Shown in pieces: positions 1 through 6,931 of a stretch of DNA of 13,698 nucleotides (its first letter is position 1; the number at the start of each line of letters is the position of its first letter). The notes below the pieces were generated by a model that saw nothing but the letters and a program-made list of their open reading frames with translations, had not been told where the DNA came from and did no database searches. The translations under genes and the position numbers were made by a program. The stretch spans positions 1 to 13,698 of the forward strand of contig JABDQZ010000096.1 in NCBI GenBank assembly GCA_013041975.1, written 5' to 3'. Source of the DNA: Gammaproteobacteria bacterium (GTDB lineage Bacteria > Pseudomonadota > Gammaproteobacteria > Chromatiales > Chromatiaceae).

Positions 1-1
1 C

Positions 2-310
2 GATACCATGCATGCACCTGGGCATAAAATCTCTGAAACAGAACTCATCACGAAACTAGCTGCTACAGATTACCATTCTCATCCCGGCCTCAGAATGTAT
101 TACAGCCTTACAGACGATAGCAACCAGCTATTGATATTTTTTAACGGAGAAAGTGTTGAACTGTGCGCTGAGCTATTGCCATTTGTGCAGTTGCTATGTG
201 AAAACAAACATTACCATGCTGGCACCTTTGATCCATGGATAGAAATACCCGCAGCTATTGAACTGCTTTGTAACCTGATCAATCAGGGCTATCTTGTCGA
301 CGATGAATGA
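2..310 (+). CDS. roxA: C-terminal part of RoxA/YcfD-like ribosomal protein uL16 arginine hydroxylase (5' end outside window)
   Basis: The reading frame is open from the first bases of the window, so this is the 3' end of a longer gene and the Met at 8 is probably internal. The visible ~100 residues resemble the C-terminal winged-helix-like part of the E. coli YcfD/RoxA family: a short strand region, then the NGE motif (FFNGESVEL), then a helical stretch ending INQGYLVDDE, which parallels the E. coli end (LVNSGYWFFEG). The family uses a cupin/JmjC fold with Fe(II) and 2-oxoglutarate to hydroxylate an arginine of ribosomal protein L16. The catalytic cupin, with its iron-binding His/Asp residues, lies upstream and cannot be seen. 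The assignment rests on remembered similarity of the tail alone. The stop overlaps the start of the acetyltransferase gene, which suggests co-translation. Confidence 0.7.
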   Translation, partial: DTMHAPGHKISETELITKLAATDYHSHPGLRMYYSLTDDSNQLLIFFNGESVELCAELLPFVQLLCENKHYHAGTFDPWIEIPAAIELLCNLINQGYLVDDE

Positions 311-737
311 AGATGATCTGCAAATAATAACTACCGACTGGGCATCAAGCCAGCCAGTACTTTCTTCAATCCGTTTCAAAGTCTTTGTTGAAGAGCAGAA
401 AGTACCAAAAGAAATGGAAATCGATGATGAAGATACACATGCCTGGCATTTTCTGGTAGTAAATAACAATAACCATCAGCCTGTCGCAACGGGCCGCCTG
501 CTTGAAAACGGTCATATTGGTCGCATGGCGGTATTTAAAGAATACCGAAATCGAAAAGTCGGCAGCCAGTTATTATCCGCCATCATCGATAAAGCCCGTA
601 AGCAGAATATCGATGAAATCTTTCTTAACGCGCAGCTAAACGCTGTTGGATTTTATAAAAAAAACGGCTTTACTACCTATGGTGAAGAATTTATGGATGC
701 CGGTATACCACATATTAAAATGACGCTAACACCATGA
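303..737 (+). CDS. GNAT family N-acetyltransferase
   Basis: A 144-residue single-domain GNAT acetyltransferase, expected to be cytoplasmic and to move an acetyl group from acetyl-CoA to an amine; the substrate is unknown. The N-terminal part has IRFKVFVEEQKVPKEMEID, typical of the ElaA/YjcF-like branch. The acetyl-CoA pyrophosphate-binding segment is GRMAVFKEYRNRKVGSQLL (about residues 73-91), and the C-terminal NAVGFYKKNGF with the following YGEEF and GIPHIKM is the usual end of the fold. I chose the ATG at 303; an in-frame TTG at 294 is possible but a poorer start. The ATG overlaps the end of the upstream hydroxylase gene by 8 bp, and the stop overlaps the next gene by 4 bp (ATGA), so the three are probably co-translated. 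Confidence 0.88.
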   Translation: MNEDDLQIITTDWASSQPVLSSIRFKVFVEEQKVPKEMEIDDEDTHAWHFLVVNNNNHQPVATGRLLENGHIGRMAVFKEYRNRKVGSQLLSAIIDKARKQNIDEIFLNAQLNAVGFYKKNGFTTYGEEFMDAGIPHIKMTLTP

Positions 738-1204
738 GCCAGACAATCAGCAGCAATGAGCAAGCCGAAGCTATTATCAATTTATCGGCCAAAGCCCGAA
801 AATGGATTTACATCTTTTCACATGAACTCGAACCGGCTTTTTACGATCAGCCAGAATTTATTGTCAACTGCAAGGCTATGGTTTTAAGGCATCCGCAATG
901 CCATATAAAAATACTGGTACAGCAAAATGAAAACCTGAAAAAAATGGATCATCGTTTTCTTGACCTGATGCATCGTCTTGCCAGTCGCATTGAACTCAAG
1001 CTTTGTCATGAAGACTACCGAACGCATCCTGAAACATTCATGCTGGTTGATGACCAGGGAATCTTTCTAAAACGTACGCCTGGGCGCACTTCAGCGACCG
1101 TTGACGACAACAACCGGCGCCTAAATAATGAATATCAACGCTTATTCAATGCAGTATGGGATCAGAGTGACTATGATATCTCGCTAAGACAGCTATCGAT
1201 TTAG
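734..1204 (+). CDS. Conserved protein of unknown function, PLD-like fold (resembles DUF7931)
   Basis: A 156-residue soluble protein with no signal peptide or membrane segment. The pattern (ARKWIYIFSHELEPAFYD, then HIKILVQQ, then FMLVDDQGIFLKRTPGR, then an N/R-rich segment and an FNAVWDQS helix) looks like one half of a phospholipase D-like fold. The HxKxxxxD catalytic motif is absent, so nuclease or lipase activity is not expected. I recall similar domains, catalogued as DUF7931, beside or fused to GNAT acetyltransferases in gammaproteobacteria, but could not verify this. Here the ATG shares four bases (ATGA) with the stop of the GNAT gene, which indicates translational coupling and suggests that the two products act together. 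The biochemical function is unknown. Confidence 0.75.
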   Translation: MSQTISSNEQAEAIINLSAKARKWIYIFSHELEPAFYDQPEFIVNCKAMVLRHPQCHIKILVQQNENLKKMDHRFLDLMHRLASRIELKLCHEDYRTHPETFMLVDDQGIFLKRTPGRTSATVDDNNRRLNNEYQRLFNAVWDQSDYDISLRQLSI

Positions 1205-1221
1205 AAAAAACGCAACAGGCT

Positions 1222-1845
1222 ATGAATAACGCAATCGTCATTATCATTGTAACCGGAATAGCCTTTATCCTGTTCGCCTTTACCTATAGCCCTTCACCTG
1301 ACTATGAATCATCGGCTTATGGCAATTCCATATCATCAGCTGCTATCTCTGTGAGGCAACAACCGCGTCAATCTAAAGCAAGTGAGAAAACGCCTTTTTT
1401 CTTCGATGAATATATCATCAGCCCACTGGCTGACTTTGAAATCAGTGCCCGTGTCTTGTCACGTAAAACCTACTGGATGGGACGCGAGTCTGACCTTTCA
1501 CCCGTGGACTTTGCGCTTGGCTGGGGGCGAATGTCAGAACTGGGTGTACTTGAGACAATTTCCATCAGCCAATCCAATCGCTGGTATTATTGGCAAACAC
1601 CGCAGTACCCGATCCCAAGGCATGAAATCGAATCAAACAGCGCCAACATGCACATGATTCCAGCGAATGACGATATAAAAGACAAGCTCGCTGATGTTGA
1701 TGAAGGCGATAACGTCATGATCAAGGGACAACTGGTGCGGGTGGATGCTAAGGATGGATGGCACTGGGTCAGTTCGCTAAGCCGTCATGATGCGGGTGAT
1801 AAAGCCTGTGAACTGGTCTATGTCACCGATATTGTTCAATTATAG
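1222..1845 (+). CDS. Membrane-anchored conserved hypothetical protein
   Basis: A 207-residue protein with one N-terminal hydrophobic helix (about residues 4-22), then a low-complexity Ser/Gln linker (about 30-55) and a globular domain. The domain contains YIISPLADFEISARVLSRKT, SDLSPVDFALGWGRMS, ISQSNRWYYWQ, SANMHMIPA, then a GDNVMIKGQLVRV strand pair and an ending with one Cys (ACELVYV). I recognise this as a widespread bacterial family of unknown function with strongly conserved SPVDLALGWG-like and NMHLIPA-like motifs; I cannot name a reaction. The lack of charged residues before the helix makes topology uncertain, but the domain probably faces the periplasm. It starts 17 bp after the PLD-like gene, so it is likely the last gene of the same transcript. 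No strong ribosome binding site is visible. Its stop is only 3 bp from the stop of the convergent Nudix gene. Confidence 0.78.
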   Translation: MNNAIVIIIVTGIAFILFAFTYSPSPDYESSAYGNSISSAAISVRQQPRQSKASEKTPFFFDEYIISPLADFEISARVLSRKTYWMGRESDLSPVDFALGWGRMSELGVLETISISQSNRWYYWQTPQYPIPRHEIESNSANMHMIPANDDIKDKLADVDEGDNVMIKGQLVRVDAKDGWHWVSSLSRHDAGDKACELVYVTDIVQL

Positions 1846-1848
1846 GCA

Positions 1849-2448
1849 TTAAACCTGGCTGAATAACTGTCGGCCTGAAGCAAGTTGCAATAATAGCCAC
1901 TGCATCGAAATGATGGTGCTGGTTGAGTTAATCCGTCCCGAGTAAAGCTCACTTTTGGCCTGCTTCAGTGTCAATACCTCAACCCTGATATCCTCGCCTT
2001 CATGATCAAGACCATGAATACCGGCTGCATTGCTCGAATCAACCCGTCCACAATACAGATCAATGCGCTCATTGGAGATGCCCGGACTGACCAGAAATTC
2101 ACAGATGTGGGTCAACGCACTCAGTTCACACCCTGTTTCTTCCCTGACCTCGCGTACAGCAACATCTTCCGAAGACTCACCCTGCTCAACATAACCGGCC
2201 GGGTTTTCCAATAACCAACTTTCAGGCATTTCCCTGGCGCCGATTCTGAACTGTTCAACCATGACCACGGCGTTATTGTCAGGATCAAATAACAATACAG
2301 AAACCGCCTTTTCCTTTTCCAGTCTCAGGCGCCTCAATTCATGACTTTGTCCACCAGAGAAAAGATCATGCTTTAGCCGATAGGCCTTCACCGTTAGAAA
2401 GTCATTTAGCAAGGTGCTGCATTCAAGAATTTCATACTTTTTATTCAT
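1849..2448 (-). CDS. nudF: ADP-ribose pyrophosphatase, Nudix hydrolase (NudF type)
   Basis: A 199-residue Nudix hydrolase predicted to split ADP-ribose into AMP and ribose 5-phosphate in the cytoplasm. The complete Nudix box lies at about residues 85-107: G85, E91, R99-E100, the metal-binding E103-E104 and G106, in GYVEQGESSEDVAVREVREE. Family features outside the box also match E. coli NudF: VEQFRIGARE before it, LLENPAG immediately upstream, the SPGISNERIDLYCG loop, and GIHGL...GEDIRVEVL near the C-terminus. Length is normal for the family. The ATG at 2448 opens MNKKYEILEC; no clear Shine-Dalgarno sequence precedes it. The gene is divergent from the PilZ gene across 45 bp. GDP-mannose or another nucleoside diphosphate sugar could be an alternative substrate. 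Confidence 0.87.
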   Translation of the reverse strand: MNKKYEILECSTLLNDFLTVKAYRLKHDLFSGGQSHELRRLRLEKEKAVSVLLFDPDNNAVVMVEQFRIGAREMPESWLLENPAGYVEQGESSEDVAVREVREETGCELSALTHICEFLVSPGISNERIDLYCGRVDSSNAAGIHGLDHEGEDIRVEVLTLKQAKSELYSGRINSTSTIISMQWLLLQLASGRQLFSQV

Positions 2449-2493
2449 AAGAAAATCATACTCTTAGCATATATCTGGTCTAGACTGGAAACT
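2449..2493. promoter_or_regulatory. Divergent intergenic region between the Nudix and PilZ genes
   Basis: These 45 bp must carry the starts of two divergent genes. The stretch contains an AT-rich centre (CATATATC, about 2468-2475) that could supply -10 elements, and a small perfect palindrome GTCTAGAC at 2478-2485, just upstream of the PilZ start. No consensus -35/-10 pair is convincing on either strand. The space is short, so promoters may overlap or extend into the neighbouring coding regions. The regulatory role is inferred from geometry alone. Confidence 0.3.
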
Positions 2494-2907
2494 ATGAGGC
2501 AATATATTCGACACCCTTCTGAAATGCCAATTCAGTATCAACTTCATGATACCGGAATACATACTGCCATGCGTGAGAACATGGAAAATATCAGTTCCGG
2601 AGGCCTTGCCTTTCATTCAGAGGAACAGCTTGAGCCTGGTCGTTTGATTGACATCAAGATTGAAGTCCGCCCTCCTCCTTTTACTGCTGAGGGAAGAGTT
2701 GTCTGGTGCCGACGACAACGAAAAGGCTTTCTCATCGGTTTGCAATTTGACGATGCCGATATCGAGTATTCATTGCGCATGGTTGAGCAAGTTTGTCATA
2801 TCGAACAATACCGCAATGAAATATTGAGAAAGGAAGGACGTCGAATCAGTTCCGAGCAGGCAGCAAAGGAATGGATTTCACGATATGCCGCTGATTTCCC
2901 CATCTAG
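2494..2907 (+). CDS. PilZ domain protein, probable c-di-GMP effector
   Basis: A 137-residue soluble protein with an N-terminal PilZ domain. Both parts of the c-di-GMP-binding signature are visible: an RxxxR motif at the extreme N-terminus (RQYIR, residues 2-6) and the (D/N)xSxxG motif NISSGG at 32-37. The beta-barrel continues through IDIKIEVR, FTAEGRVVWCRR and FLIGLQF. After residue 90 the protein becomes a helical tail (MVEQVCHIEQYRNEILRKEGRR...) of unknown role, possibly for dimerisation or partner binding. PilZ proteins change partner activity on binding c-di-GMP; the target here is unknown. The gene stands alone on its strand. Its last 30 bp overlap the 3' end of recQ on the other strand. 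The same window holds a LapD-type c-di-GMP receptor. Confidence 0.9.
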   Translation: MRQYIRHPSEMPIQYQLHDTGIHTAMRENMENISSGGLAFHSEEQLEPGRLIDIKIEVRPPPFTAEGRVVWCRRQRKGFLIGLQFDDADIEYSLRMVEQVCHIEQYRNEILRKEGRRISSEQAAKEWISRYAADFPI

Positions 2908-4725
2908 ATTCTGTATCTCTTGCAGAAAACTTTGCCCGTATAACTTGAGTTTGCTGTCACCAATCCCATGAAGCTCAGCCATTTCATTCAGGTTAGCCGG
3001 TCTCTCTATAACCATCTGTTTCAATGTGGCGTCATGAAAAATGACATAAGGCGGCACGCCCTGCTGTTTTGCAAGTGATATGCGAAGCTTGCGTAAAGCT
3101 TCCCATAAGGGCAGATCCTCTGTAGAAATTTCCTGTGGAACCCGTTTTTTCGGAGCAATGGCCGGCTTCTGGTTTCTGGCTATTTTTCTCAAGGAGAGTT
3201 CCATTTCACCTTTTAACAGTGGCCGGGCATTGTCAGTTAACTTCAGTGCACCATATGCATCGGCATCAACAGTGAGATAACCCAGGGCAATCAATTGCCG
3301 GATAATGACGCGCCACTCGGTCTGGCTGATTTCGCTGCCAATGCCATACGTTGATAACTGGTCATGACCAAATTGACAAATACGATCATTTTTCTTACCG
3401 ATTAATACATCAATGACATAATTTACACCAAACCTCTGGCCTGTACGATAGACGCAGGAGAGCGCTTTTTGTGCATCCCTGGTTGCATTCCAGGACTCGG
3501 GAGTTGTGATACAGTTATCACAGTGACCACAAGGTTCATTGCGTGCTTCATCAAAGTATTCAAGCAAGCTCTGACGTCGACAGCTCATGATTTCCGTCAG
3601 CCCCAGCATGGCTTCAAGTTTTTGCTGCACAACACGCTTGTGCATTTCACTGGCATCCGACTGCATCATCATCTGTCTCAACATGATGACATCCTGTAAA
3701 CCATATGACATCCAGGCGTCAGCAGGTAGTCCGTCACGTCCTGCACGACCAGTTTCCTGATAATAGGCCTCGATACTTTTTGGTAAATTTAAATGTGCCA
3801 CAAAACGCACATCCGGCTTGTCGATACCCATACCGAAAGCAATGGTTGCCACGATGATGACGCCTTCTTCATGCAGAAAACGCTGTTGATGCTGCTCACG
3901 AACTTCACTGGGTAGCCCGGCATGATATGGCAATGCTGTCCTGCCCTTATTCGCCAGCCACACGGCAGTACTTTCCACTTTTTTTCGTGACAGACAATAA
4001 ACGATTCCGGCATTTTCAGGATGACGCTGTTCGATAAACTGCCATAGCTTATGACGGGCATTAATGTGTTCTGCCATTTCGTAATAGATATTCGGCCTGT
4101 CAAAACTGTTTATAAAGACATTTGCCTGATGAAGGTCGAGCTGTTGAATAATTTCTTTGCGGGTGCGACTGTCGGCCGTTGCTGTCAACGCAATACGGGG
4201 AACTGATGGATAACGCTCAGCCAATGTTTTCAGTTGCTGATATTCAGGGCGAAAATCGTGGCCCCACTGAGATACACAATGTGCTTCATCAATGGCAAAC
4301 AGGGCCAGTGAAGCTTGATCAAGTAATGACAGAAAGCGCTCAGTTACCAAACGCTCAGGTGCAACATAAAGCAGGTCCAGCTGACCATTCAATAACTGTC
4401 GTTCCACTTCCCTTGACACAGACAGCTCCTGAGTGGAATTAAGAAAAGCCGCATTAATATTCAGTAGATGCAAGGCATTGACCTGATCCTGCATCAAGGC
4501 AATCAGCGGCGAAACGACAATTGCCGTTCCAGCTCTGATCAGCGCAGGTATCTGGTAACACAGGGACTTGCCTCCGCCAGTAGGCATCAGGGTGAGAACA
4601 TCCTGTCCTTCAAGCAGAGAGAAGATAACGTCCTGCTGGTTTAACCTGAAGTTCTGAAAACCGAACTTTTCCTGTAACAGTTGTAGCGCCGTTGATTTGA
4701 TTTTTTCTATGTCTGATGAGTTCAT
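2878..4725 (-). CDS. recQ: ATP-dependent DNA helicase RecQ
   Basis: A 615-residue RecQ helicase, a 3'-5' DNA unwinding enzyme of recombinational repair and fork restart. Visible in order: the RecQ-type motif 0/Walker A region with PTGGGKS (about 48-54), DEAH at about 136-139 followed by CVSQWGHDFRPEY, helicase motif VI QETGRAGRDG (about 313-322), the zinc-binding domain with Cys near 372, 389, 392 and 395 (CGHCDNC), an RQC winged-helix region, and a C-terminal HRDC domain (LPLWEALRKLR to the end). The length matches E. coli RecQ. An upstream in-frame ATG at 4746 would add seven residues. I prefer 4725 because a strong GGAGG (complement of 4735-4739) sits 9 nt before it and the upstream ATG has none. 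The gene lies downstream of the sat terminator, so it needs its own promoter or read-through. Confidence 0.96.
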   Translation of the reverse strand: MNSSDIEKIKSTALQLLQEKFGFQNFRLNQQDVIFSLLEGQDVLTLMPTGGGKSLCYQIPALIRAGTAIVVSPLIALMQDQVNALHLLNINAAFLNSTQELSVSREVERQLLNGQLDLLYVAPERLVTERFLSLLDQASLALFAIDEAHCVSQWGHDFRPEYQQLKTLAERYPSVPRIALTATADSRTRKEIIQQLDLHQANVFINSFDRPNIYYEMAEHINARHKLWQFIEQRHPENAGIVYCLSRKKVESTAVWLANKGRTALPYHAGLPSEVREQHQQRFLHEEGVIIVATIAFGMGIDKPDVRFVAHLNLPKSIEAYYQETGRAGRDGLPADAWMSYGLQDVIMLRQMMMQSDASEMHKRVVQQKLEAMLGLTEIMSCRRQSLLEYFDEARNEPCGHCDNCITTPESWNATRDAQKALSCVYRTGQRFGVNYVIDVLIGKKNDRICQFGHDQLSTYGIGSEISQTEWRVIIRQLIALGYLTVDADAYGALKLTDNARPLLKGEMELSLRKIARNQKPAIAPKKRVPQEISTEDLPLWEALRKLRISLAKQQGVPPYVIFHDATLKQMVIERPANLNEMAELHGIGDSKLKLYGQSFLQEIQNLDGEISGIS

Positions 4726-4734
4726 AGCTGTTGC

Positions 4735-4739
4735 CCTCC
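4735..4739 (-). promoter_or_regulatory. Ribosome binding site deciding the recQ start
   Basis: The minus strand reads GGAGG here, 9 nt before the ATG at 4725. It lies inside the seven extra codons that would follow the ATG at 4746, so it favours the shorter RecQ. Confidence 0.7.
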
Positions 4740-4773
4740 ATGGCATGACGATAGTGTTAAAAGTTAGTCGAAA

Positions 4774-4797
4774 AAAAACCGCCCGAAGGCGGTTTTT
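4774..4797 (-). terminator. Intrinsic terminator of sat (possibly bidirectional)
   Basis: A perfect stem is seen: arms AAAAACCGCC (4774-4783) and GGCGGTTTTT (4788-4797) around a 4-nt loop. Read on the minus strand, the GC-rich core ends in eight T residues, as expected for the sat transcript, which ends 24 bp upstream of the hairpin. On the plus strand the tract is only five T, so termination in that direction would be weaker. The hairpin separates sat from recQ. Confidence 0.9.
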
Positions 4798-4820
4798 AAG
4801 CTCATTCCAATTCTTTCGAA

Positions 4821-6002
4821 TTAAAGTTTGCTGTAGTAGTCGATCAGAATCTGCGCCACTTCAGGACGTGAGAACTCTTTGGGTGGCGCCATGCCATTGC
4901 CCAGCATTTCGCGTACTTTTGTACCAGACAGCAGAATGAAATCTTCTTTCACATGATCTGGTGCTTCACGCATCATAACCACTTTATTCAGCTTTTTGGA
5001 CCATGCAGTATGGTCAGCTTTGAAGATTTCAATTTCCATGGCACCGGCAGGCACTTCGTCAAAGACTGACTGCGCATCGAAAGCACCGTAGTAGTCTCCA
5101 ACACCAGCATGGTCACGACCAACGATGAAATGCGTAGCCCCCATGTTCTGACGGAAGTAAGCATGCAGTACAGCTTCACGTGGACCCGCATACAGCATGT
5201 CGAAACCGTATCCGGTAACCATAGCGCTGTTAGGTGGGAAGTACAGTTCAACCATTTTACGGATAGCCGCATCACGAACTGGAGCAGGAATATCACCTTT
5301 CTTGAGTTTACCCAGCAGCATGTGGATAACCAGGCCATCACATCCCAGACGATCCATGGCCATGTGGCAAAGTTCTTCGTGAGCCAGGTGCATTGGGTTA
5401 CGGGTCTGGAAAGCTACAACTTTTTTCCAGCCACGCTCCTGAATTTCATTACGGATTTCAACAGCCGTACGGAAAGTATCAGGGAACTCACTCTGGAAGT
5501 ATGAAAAGTTCAACACCTGGATAGGACCGGAAACTGCCATGCGGCCCTGGTTATTAAAAGCAGCAACACCTGGATGTTCAGCGTCATCGGTACGGTAAAC
5601 CTTGTCAGTCATGGTGGCCATCTGCTCATCAGTGACTTCTTCAATCGTTTCAACGTCCATAACGGCCAGTACAGGATTGCCTTCGACGTTCGGGTCACGC
5701 AGTGCGATACGTTTGGCATCACCTATGGCATCAGTATTTTCCAGCAGGCACATGACAGGAACCGGGAAGAAAGAACCGTCAGTCAAGGTCATTTTTTCTG
5801 CTGCGCCCATGGCATCAGCAACATTCATGAAACCTTTCAGCGGACTGAAGTAGCCAGCACCCATCTGTACGGCATTACCCGCAGCCTGCGAGCTGATGAT
5901 GACTGAAGGCAGAGACTCTGCTTCATGGGAAAGTGCTTCGTGGGCATCCGTGTCGTAAACAAACAACGGCTGTAGTTCGTCAGTACCTATTGGTTTGATC
6001 AT
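4821..6002 (-). CDS. sat: Sulfate adenylyltransferase (ATP sulfurylase), homo-oligomeric Sat type
   Basis: A 393-residue single-chain ATP sulfurylase interconverting ATP + sulfate and adenosine 5'-phosphosulfate (APS) + pyrophosphate. The PUA-like N-terminal domain contains GYFSPLKGFM (51-59). The catalytic domain has the nucleotide-binding signature QTRNPMHLAH (199-208) and GRDHAGVGDYYG (295-306). The length matches bacterial and archaeal Sat; there is no fused APS kinase domain. It is unrelated to the CysD/CysN two-subunit enzyme of enterobacteria. In sulfur-oxidising proteobacteria this form usually runs in the ATP-forming direction after APS reductase, but it can also serve sulfate assimilation, and no aprBA genes are in the window to decide. 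The start at 6002 is supported by AAGGAG (complement of 6013-6018) 10 nt upstream. It appears monocistronic: an AT-rich leader precedes it and a strong terminator follows. Confidence 0.96.
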   Translation of the reverse strand: MIKPIGTDELQPLFVYDTDAHEALSHEAESLPSVIISSQAAGNAVQMGAGYFSPLKGFMNVADAMGAAEKMTLTDGSFFPVPVMCLLENTDAIGDAKRIALRDPNVEGNPVLAVMDVETIEEVTDEQMATMTDKVYRTDDAEHPGVAAFNNQGRMAVSGPIQVLNFSYFQSEFPDTFRTAVEIRNEIQERGWKKVVAFQTRNPMHLAHEELCHMAMDRLGCDGLVIHMLLGKLKKGDIPAPVRDAAIRKMVELYFPPNSAMVTGYGFDMLYAGPREAVLHAYFRQNMGATHFIVGRDHAGVGDYYGAFDAQSVFDEVPAGAMEIEIFKADHTAWSKKLNKVVMMREAPDHVKEDFILLSGTKVREMLGNGMAPPKEFSRPEVAQILIDYYSKL

Positions 6003-6208
6003 ATCTTTGAGTCTCCTTCGAGTATCAGACTGGCCCTTCCAGAATGATAATTAACATTAACTTATTAACTTAAAATACTGATAATTAAATTATTTATTAG
6101 TTATTTTAAATAAAGCATGATAAGCGCAGCTTATTTTCAGCCACGCAATGTACCATAGCTGAACCTCATTGATGCCAAGGTTATTTTTATGTGGCTACAA
6201 AAGCCCTT
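6003..6208 (-). promoter_or_regulatory. Upstream region of sat with tandem ATTAAC repeats
   Basis: This 206-bp gap between the pyrF stop and the sat start holds no gene. Next to sat is its Shine-Dalgarno AAGGAG (complement of 6013-6018). Further upstream, about 6047-6115 is extremely AT-rich and very likely contains the sat promoter, though no single -35/-10 pair stands out. Within it, 6050-6071 (plus strand) holds three ATTAAC units in tandem: one hexamer, then two copies of ATTAACTT. This may be an operator or simple AT repetition. No convincing intrinsic terminator for pyrF is visible; the only hairpin near its stop (GGCT/AGCC) has no following T tract. Confidence 0.5.
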
Positions 6209-6904
6209 TTACGCAGAGACTTCTTCGAAGATAAGTTGAAGGTTTTTCATCGGATCCTCAGCCGCGGTTACCGGTCGCCCAATGACAAGATAACTGGCTC
6301 CGGCATTCAGTGCATCAGCAGGTGTCATGATACGCTTCTGGTCATCTGTTGATGCAAAAGACGGGCGAACCCCCGGAGTAACCAGTTGAAAGCTGTCATC
6401 GACGATTTTTCTGACTGGAGCAGCTTCCAGTGGCGAACAAACAATACCGTCAAGCCCGGATGATTCTGCCAGCTTTGCCAGACGCAGGACATTTTCTTCC
6501 GTTGTTCCGGCATAACCAATCTCATGGATTTCTTCTTCAGACAGGCTGGTCAAAATGGTAACGCCTGTGAGCAATGGCCTGGATTCCAGTTGTGCCAGAC
6601 GATTTGCAGCTGTTTCCATCATTTTGCGTCCACCCGAAGCATGAACATTCATCATCCACACACCCAGGTCAGCCGCCACACTGCAGGCCGAAGCAACAGT
6701 ATTGGGAATATCGTGAAATTTCAGATCCAGAAATACCTTGAAGCCACGTTTGACCAGTTCACGCACAAGGGCCTGGCCTTCCGCTGTGAAAAGCTCCTTG
6801 CCAACTTTCAGCTTACAAAGCTCTGGTTCGAGTTGATCAACCAGCGTCAAAGCTGATACAGCATCCGGAAAATCAAGGGCAACAATAATTTTGGAGTCAT
6901 TCAT
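6209..6904 (-). CDS. pyrF: Orotidine 5'-phosphate decarboxylase
   Basis: A 231-residue TIM-barrel enzyme that converts orotidine monophosphate to UMP, the last step of pyrimidine synthesis. Visible markers are IIVALDFPD at the N-terminus, the LKVGKELF strand with its substrate-binding Lys, the catalytic DLKFHDIPNT (Asp60, Lys62 and Asp65 with this start), NVHASGG, GIVCSPLE, the phosphate-loop region LVTPGVRP and the ending YLVIGRPVTAAEDP. Length is typical. I chose the ATG at 6904. A GTG at 6916 would add four residues (MKLL), and neither start has a clear ribosome binding site. The gene follows lapB by 27 bp in the conserved E. coli-like order lapA-lapB-pyrF, so it is probably part of that operon. 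Confidence 0.96.
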   Translation of the reverse strand: MNDSKIIVALDFPDAVSALTLVDQLEPELCKLKVGKELFTAEGQALVRELVKRGFKVFLDLKFHDIPNTVASACSVAADLGVWMMNVHASGGRKMMETAANRLAQLESRPLLTGVTILTSLSEEEIHEIGYAGTTEENVLRLAKLAESSGLDGIVCSPLEAAPVRKIVDDSFQLVTPGVRPSFASTDDQKRIMTPADALNAGASYLVIGRPVTAAEDPMKNLQLIFEEVSA

Positions 6905-6931
6905 GAGCAATTTCACTTATCTATAAAATTT

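Noticed and set aside
1382..1657. Open frame inside the membrane-anchored protein gene
   Set aside because: It is an alternative frame fully covered by the better-supported 1222-1845 gene and has no recognisable motif.
4726..4746. Seven-residue N-terminal extension of RecQ
   Set aside because: The GGAGG ribosome binding site falls inside this extension and points to the ATG at 4725.
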